A model generated the notes under the pieces. That model saw only the letters and a list, made by a program, of their open reading frames with translations. It was not told the DNA's origin and did not search any database. Shown in pieces: positions 33,984-37,249 of a stretch of DNA of 37,249 bases. The stretch covers positions 2,975-40,223 of the forward strand of contig DHQB01000022.1 in the NCBI GenBank assembly GCA_002410065.1, written 5' to 3'. The DNA comes from Bacteroidales bacterium UBA5349. GTDB taxonomy: Bacteria; Bacteroidota; Bacteroidia; Bacteroidales; Tenuifilaceae. Position 1 is the first letter of the stretch; the number at the start of each line of letters is the position of its first letter. The position numbers were made by a program, and so were the translations under genes.

Positions 33984-34166
33984 CGCAACCCGCAACCCGC
34001 AACCCTAAACCTCAATCTCAATCTCAACCTCAACCTCAACCTCAACCTCAACCTCAACCTTAACCTCAACCTTAACCTCAACCTTAAATCCCTACTCGCA
34101 ACCCTTAACCCGTAACCTTAAATCTCAACTCGCAACCTGTAACTCTAAACCTCAACCTCAACCTCT
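33984..34166. repeat. Degenerate 6/7-bp tandem array (CTCAAC / CGCAACC type)
   Basis: Starts with three CGCAACC heptamers, then 13 hexamers from 34011 to 34088 (two CTCAAT, six CTCAAC in a row, then CTTAAC and CTCAAC alternating, last CTTAAA), then more degenerate heptamer-like units such as CTTAACC and CGTAACC, ending in CTCAACCTCAACCTC. The minus strand reads GAGGTT repeatedly, with regular GG pairs. Confidence 0.9.
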
Positions 34167-34301
34167 TATCAAACTTTTAATAGCCATACTTGACTTTGAT
34201 CTCTTTTTGCAGTAAATTTAACTATCTGTAATTTTTATTGGTTTAATATTTGTTTTGCAAGCACTTAACACATAATACCACTAACCTAAACTTTTATACT
34301 A

Positions 34302-37249
34302 TGAAATGGAAAACTTACCAATCAACCCTTGCCCTAGTTTTGGGGTTTATGCTTGTTTCGGTTTATAGCATAGGCCAAATTGTTGCGGGTAATGACATTG
34401 CCTCTAACTACACCACAGTAACTTGGGTTAACGGATCCAACGAAGGCACTGGATTTGGCCCTTGGCAACTATGGAGCGATGGTGGAAACTCTGGTTTTTA
34501 TATCGGCTCCAGCACTAGTGATGGACATGCGGATATAAACACAAGCACTAATTCCTTTGGAATGTATGGCCACACCGGCGAGTATGCCAATGCCCAGAGG
34601 GCTATTACCGCTTGGGCAAATGAATCTACTTTTAGCCTACAAATGGCTGTACAATGGCGAAATGGAGCCATGGGACTTTCTCTTTTCAATCAGGATGGGT
34701 TTGCCCCGGAGAATGAAATTTGGAATTTTAATGTCTCAGACGCGGGTTATGGCACAACAAGTTGGGACTACTATTCCGATATGCGACTAACATTCAGCAT
34801 TAATCAGGATGGAGATAACCTTGCCATTACTGTTACGGGTGAAAGCCCAGGTGGAGCATGGACCGATACGTGGAGCACAACCGTAAGCACAGAAACACTG
34901 GGTGGCTTTAAAATTTACAAAGGAAATGGAGTTGCTGATGGGCAAAACAATCTATTCTTTAATAATCTCAACCTTACACGATCACCCATTAATGCAACCA
35001 TTGACCCCACTGAGATTACGTTTTATGAAAATTGGGACAACACTGACCCCCAGTTAACCATTTCCTGGAACGATGCAACCTCTGTTACCGGTATGTCAAT
35101 ATACCTTGCAGATGGAGGTGCTTGGTTTCCCCTACCCGAGGCAATGTGGGCTGTTACCAACGACAACGGAACAACGGCTACGCTGAACATTTACTACGAT
35201 GAGTTGCCAAACAAGTTCAACTCTAGTAAGGATGACGAATTTCTTTATGATTCTTACCAATTACGTGTGGAGTTTGACCAAGGCGAACCAGCTCTTTTGC
35301 AATTAGATGCTATGGTAAAAACATTCCTTGTGGAGCTACAAGTCACAGATGAGTTCGGAGATCCAATTCCAGCTGCAGAAGTGTTTTTAGGTTCCGATTG
35401 GAATTCTGGTAACCAAGGGACAGTTGTGGACAATACCAATAACCCAATATTTGAGGTTACAGCTCGGGGCGATTACATGTACCATGTCTCTTGCCCATCC
35501 TATGCCAATGTTCAGGGATTTATCACAAATATTGAGGAAGACCTATCCATTCCGATAGTAATGGATCCTGTTTGGCAGGTAACCTATGAGGTGATTGGAG
35601 AAAACGGCTGGCTCAACGCCTACATCAATGAACAAGAATATTTTGGTTCAGGACAAACTATCGTTCAGGGTACTGATATTCACTTTGAAGCCTCCCCAAA
35701 TTGGGACTATACGGTTAAAGAATGGAGGGTAAATGGCGTGGTAGTTGAAGGAAACACCAGCAATCAATATACCTACAGCAACCTCCAGTCCGATATTGCT
35801 GTTACAGTAGAGTTCAAAGATTATATATGGCCCGAACTTATACCCGAATATCAAGTATTTGGATTAGACGAAGCTGATGACGTAAACTTTACAATTAGCT
35901 GGGGTAGTGAGACTGAAGTTGCAAAAATATTCCACTTCTACTTCGACGAATTTGATGAATATCAAGAGATTCTCCTAACTGAGGGTACTGACTACGATGT
36001 TACTGGCGATGTGCTTACCATTTATGCCAATTTTATAGTATCCCTTTCGCCAGAAGCACATTCTGATTTGGATTTTAACATAGAGTTTGGCTCAGGTAAA
36101 GTAAAGTGGTTTGGGATTGTTATACTACAAACAACATCAGCACAAATAAACCCAACTGAGCTTACCTACGACCTCACCAACCCCGATGATGTGATGACCA
36201 CAATTGTTTGGGGCCCTTTCGCTCAGGCTGTTGAATCAATCTCTACCATTACAAAATACGATTTGGTTGACGGCACCGACTACCACATTAACGGAGCGTG
36301 GCTGTTCCTACACAACAGCTACTTAACCCAAAACTTAACGGCCGCTGAAAATGAGCTTAACCTCAATGTGCTGTTCGATAATGGCAACGAGGTACTGTTA
36401 ACAGTTACTGCCATTGAGAGTGGGATTGCCAACGCCACTATTAACCCAACATCAGTGACATACTTAGAGAATGAACTTCCAGAGTATGTCGATATAACCA
36501 TTACCTGGAATGATGCCACCGCTGTAACTAGCATGCACGTTTTGGTGAGTGGGGAGTGGGGGTCTGAGGAGATGGATTGGCCTTTTTACGTAGTTACCGA
36601 TAACGGCGATGGCACAGCAAACCTCCGGATTAACTTCGAAGAGCCAAAAATTAACCTGCTAAATACAAAAGAGCAAGAGTTTACCTATGTTACCGTAACC
36701 ATCAATTTTGATGTTGGTGCACCCGCCCTATTCCTAATGACCCAAATTAACGAGTACTATGAGGTAATCGTAACCATCGACCCGATATACTCTGGCTGGG
36801 TAAGTGGCAATTGGGATTACTACCTCGGCGAAACCGTTGAATTAGAAGCATATCCACAAATGGATTATGTTTTCTTGGGTTGGAAGGATGCTGAAACTGG
36901 CAATATCGTTTCGTACAGCAATCCATACAGTTTCGTTATGCCAAGCAATAATGTTGAACTTATTGCACAGTTTATTCTAATCCAGAACTTCCCTGTTACC
37001 TTTAGCGTAATTGGCGAAAATGGAAGTTTAACCTGTACTTTTGACGGAACGCCAATAACCTCGGGCGATGAGATTGCAAGTGCCAGCGAACTTGTATTTA
37101 CTGCTACTCCCGAGGCCAATTACCGGGTTATGGAGTGGAAGTTAAACGGTGTTTTGGTTGAAGGCAACACTAGCAATTCGTTTGTAATTGAAGCTCTGGA
37201 AACTGCGGCTATTGTAACCGTTGAGTTTGAGCTTATCCCTCCAATGTAC
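34302..37249 (+). CDS. Large secreted multidomain protein with X2-like and InlB-B-like repeats (partial, 3' end outside window)
   Basis: The frame is open from the ATG at 34302 to the window end, 982 codons without a stop. A signal peptide (1-26, 'LALVLGFMLVSVYSIGQ') is followed by a ~200-residue Trp/Gly-rich N-terminal domain resembling a jelly-roll (~27-225). Next are an X2-like immunoglobulin domain (~230-340), a CRD/Cna-B-like domain (~343-424, 'VTDEFGDPIPAAEVFLGSDW'), an InlB-B/Flg_new-like repeat (~425-507), three more X2-like units (~513-610, 615-705, 711-815; 'LVDGTDYHINGAWLFLHNSY' is diagnostic) and two more InlB-like repeats (~818-893, ~896-980). It is an extracellular, probably adhesive or glycan-associated protein. 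A C-terminal type IX sorting domain or an enzyme may follow beyond the window. Confidence 0.85.

Larger units (their letters stand above)
33894..34301. other. 408-bp non-coding gap with an inverted repeat and a tandem array
   Basis: No plausible coding frame. From left to right it holds an AT-rich stretch, the 28-bp inverted repeat (33956-33983), the 6/7-bp tandem array (33984-34166) and an AT-rich leader for the secreted-protein gene (34167-34301). The leader has TTTAATATTTG-like sequence but no exact TAnnTTTG box. No clear terminator for the dehydratase gene is seen, unless the inverted repeat serves. Confidence 0.8.

Noticed and set aside
33984..34166. CRISPR array
   Set aside because: Units are 6-7 bp with no spacers and no cas genes nearby; this is a simple tandem array.
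33984..34166. Telomere-like terminus of a linear replicon
   Set aside because: The array is internal, degenerate and flanked by ordinary genes on both sides; nothing suggests a DNA end.

Overview
The window is from a bacterium of the phylum Bacteroidota, most likely class Bacteroidia. Four things point there. The order rpsU-xerC-hpf-tRNA(Thr,Tyr,Gly,Thr)-tuf-tRNA(Trp)-secE-nusG-rplK-rplA-rplJ-rplL-rpoB-rpoC-DUF3467 matches what I know of this phylum. Several genes are preceded by the Bacteroidota promoter form TTTG-N18..20-TAnnTTTG, and most lack a Shine-Dalgarno sequence. There are carboxypeptidase-regulatory-like (CRD) domains, one ending in a SusC/TonB-box-like motif, and an OmpA protein with TPR, beta-propeller and CRD parts. 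The DNA is visibly AT-rich.

Layout. (1) 147-9806: accessory and metabolic genes. On the plus strand are a dihydropyrimidinase-like amidohydrolase, a MuiA/DUF4139 protein carrying an inserted CRD domain, a three-unit helix-hairpin-helix membrane protein, a family 2 glycosyltransferase and a large hybrid sensor kinase with an extracytoplasmic solute-binding sensor. A DMT exporter converges on the kinase. (2) 10007-10828: a TruA-family tRNA pseudouridine synthase. (3) 10927-25970, all minus strand: the transcription/translation supercluster, from rpsU at the right to rpoC and DUF3467 at the left, with five tRNA genes. Intrinsic terminators or hairpins follow rpsU, hpf, tuf, rplL and rpoC, and a further hairpin lies between rpoB and rpoC. 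(4) 26164-30824, minus strand: a BamA/TamA-like outer-membrane barrel protein, a nitroreductase and a PorE-like OmpA protein. A small outer-membrane barrel candidate (30971-31510) is divergent to the last. (5) 31680-33893: an iron-sulfur L-serine dehydratase with an unexplained 232-residue N-terminal extension. (6) 33894-34301: a non-coding gap holding a 28-bp perfect inverted repeat and a 6/7-bp tandem array. (7) 34302 to the window end: the first 982 codons of a large secreted multidomain protein (X2-like and InlB-B-like repeats), cut by the window edge.

How the parts fit. The core block couples transcription (RpoB, RpoC, NusG), translation (EF-Tu, L11, L1, L10, L12, S21, tRNAs), ribosome hibernation (HPF) and secretion (SecE). 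The hairpins at tuf/tRNA-Trp, rplL/rpoB and rpoC/DUF3467 look like points where transcript levels are separated. The flanking genes are mostly envelope functions: outer-membrane barrels, a peptidoglycan-binding OmpA protein of the type IX secretion PorE type, a nutrient-sensing kinase and a secreted multidomain protein. I see no prophage, insertion sequence, CRISPR array or rRNA. The least explained items are the dehydratase N-terminal region, the CRD insert in the MuiA-like protein, the tandem array upstream of the secreted protein, and the structured hairpins in the core operon.
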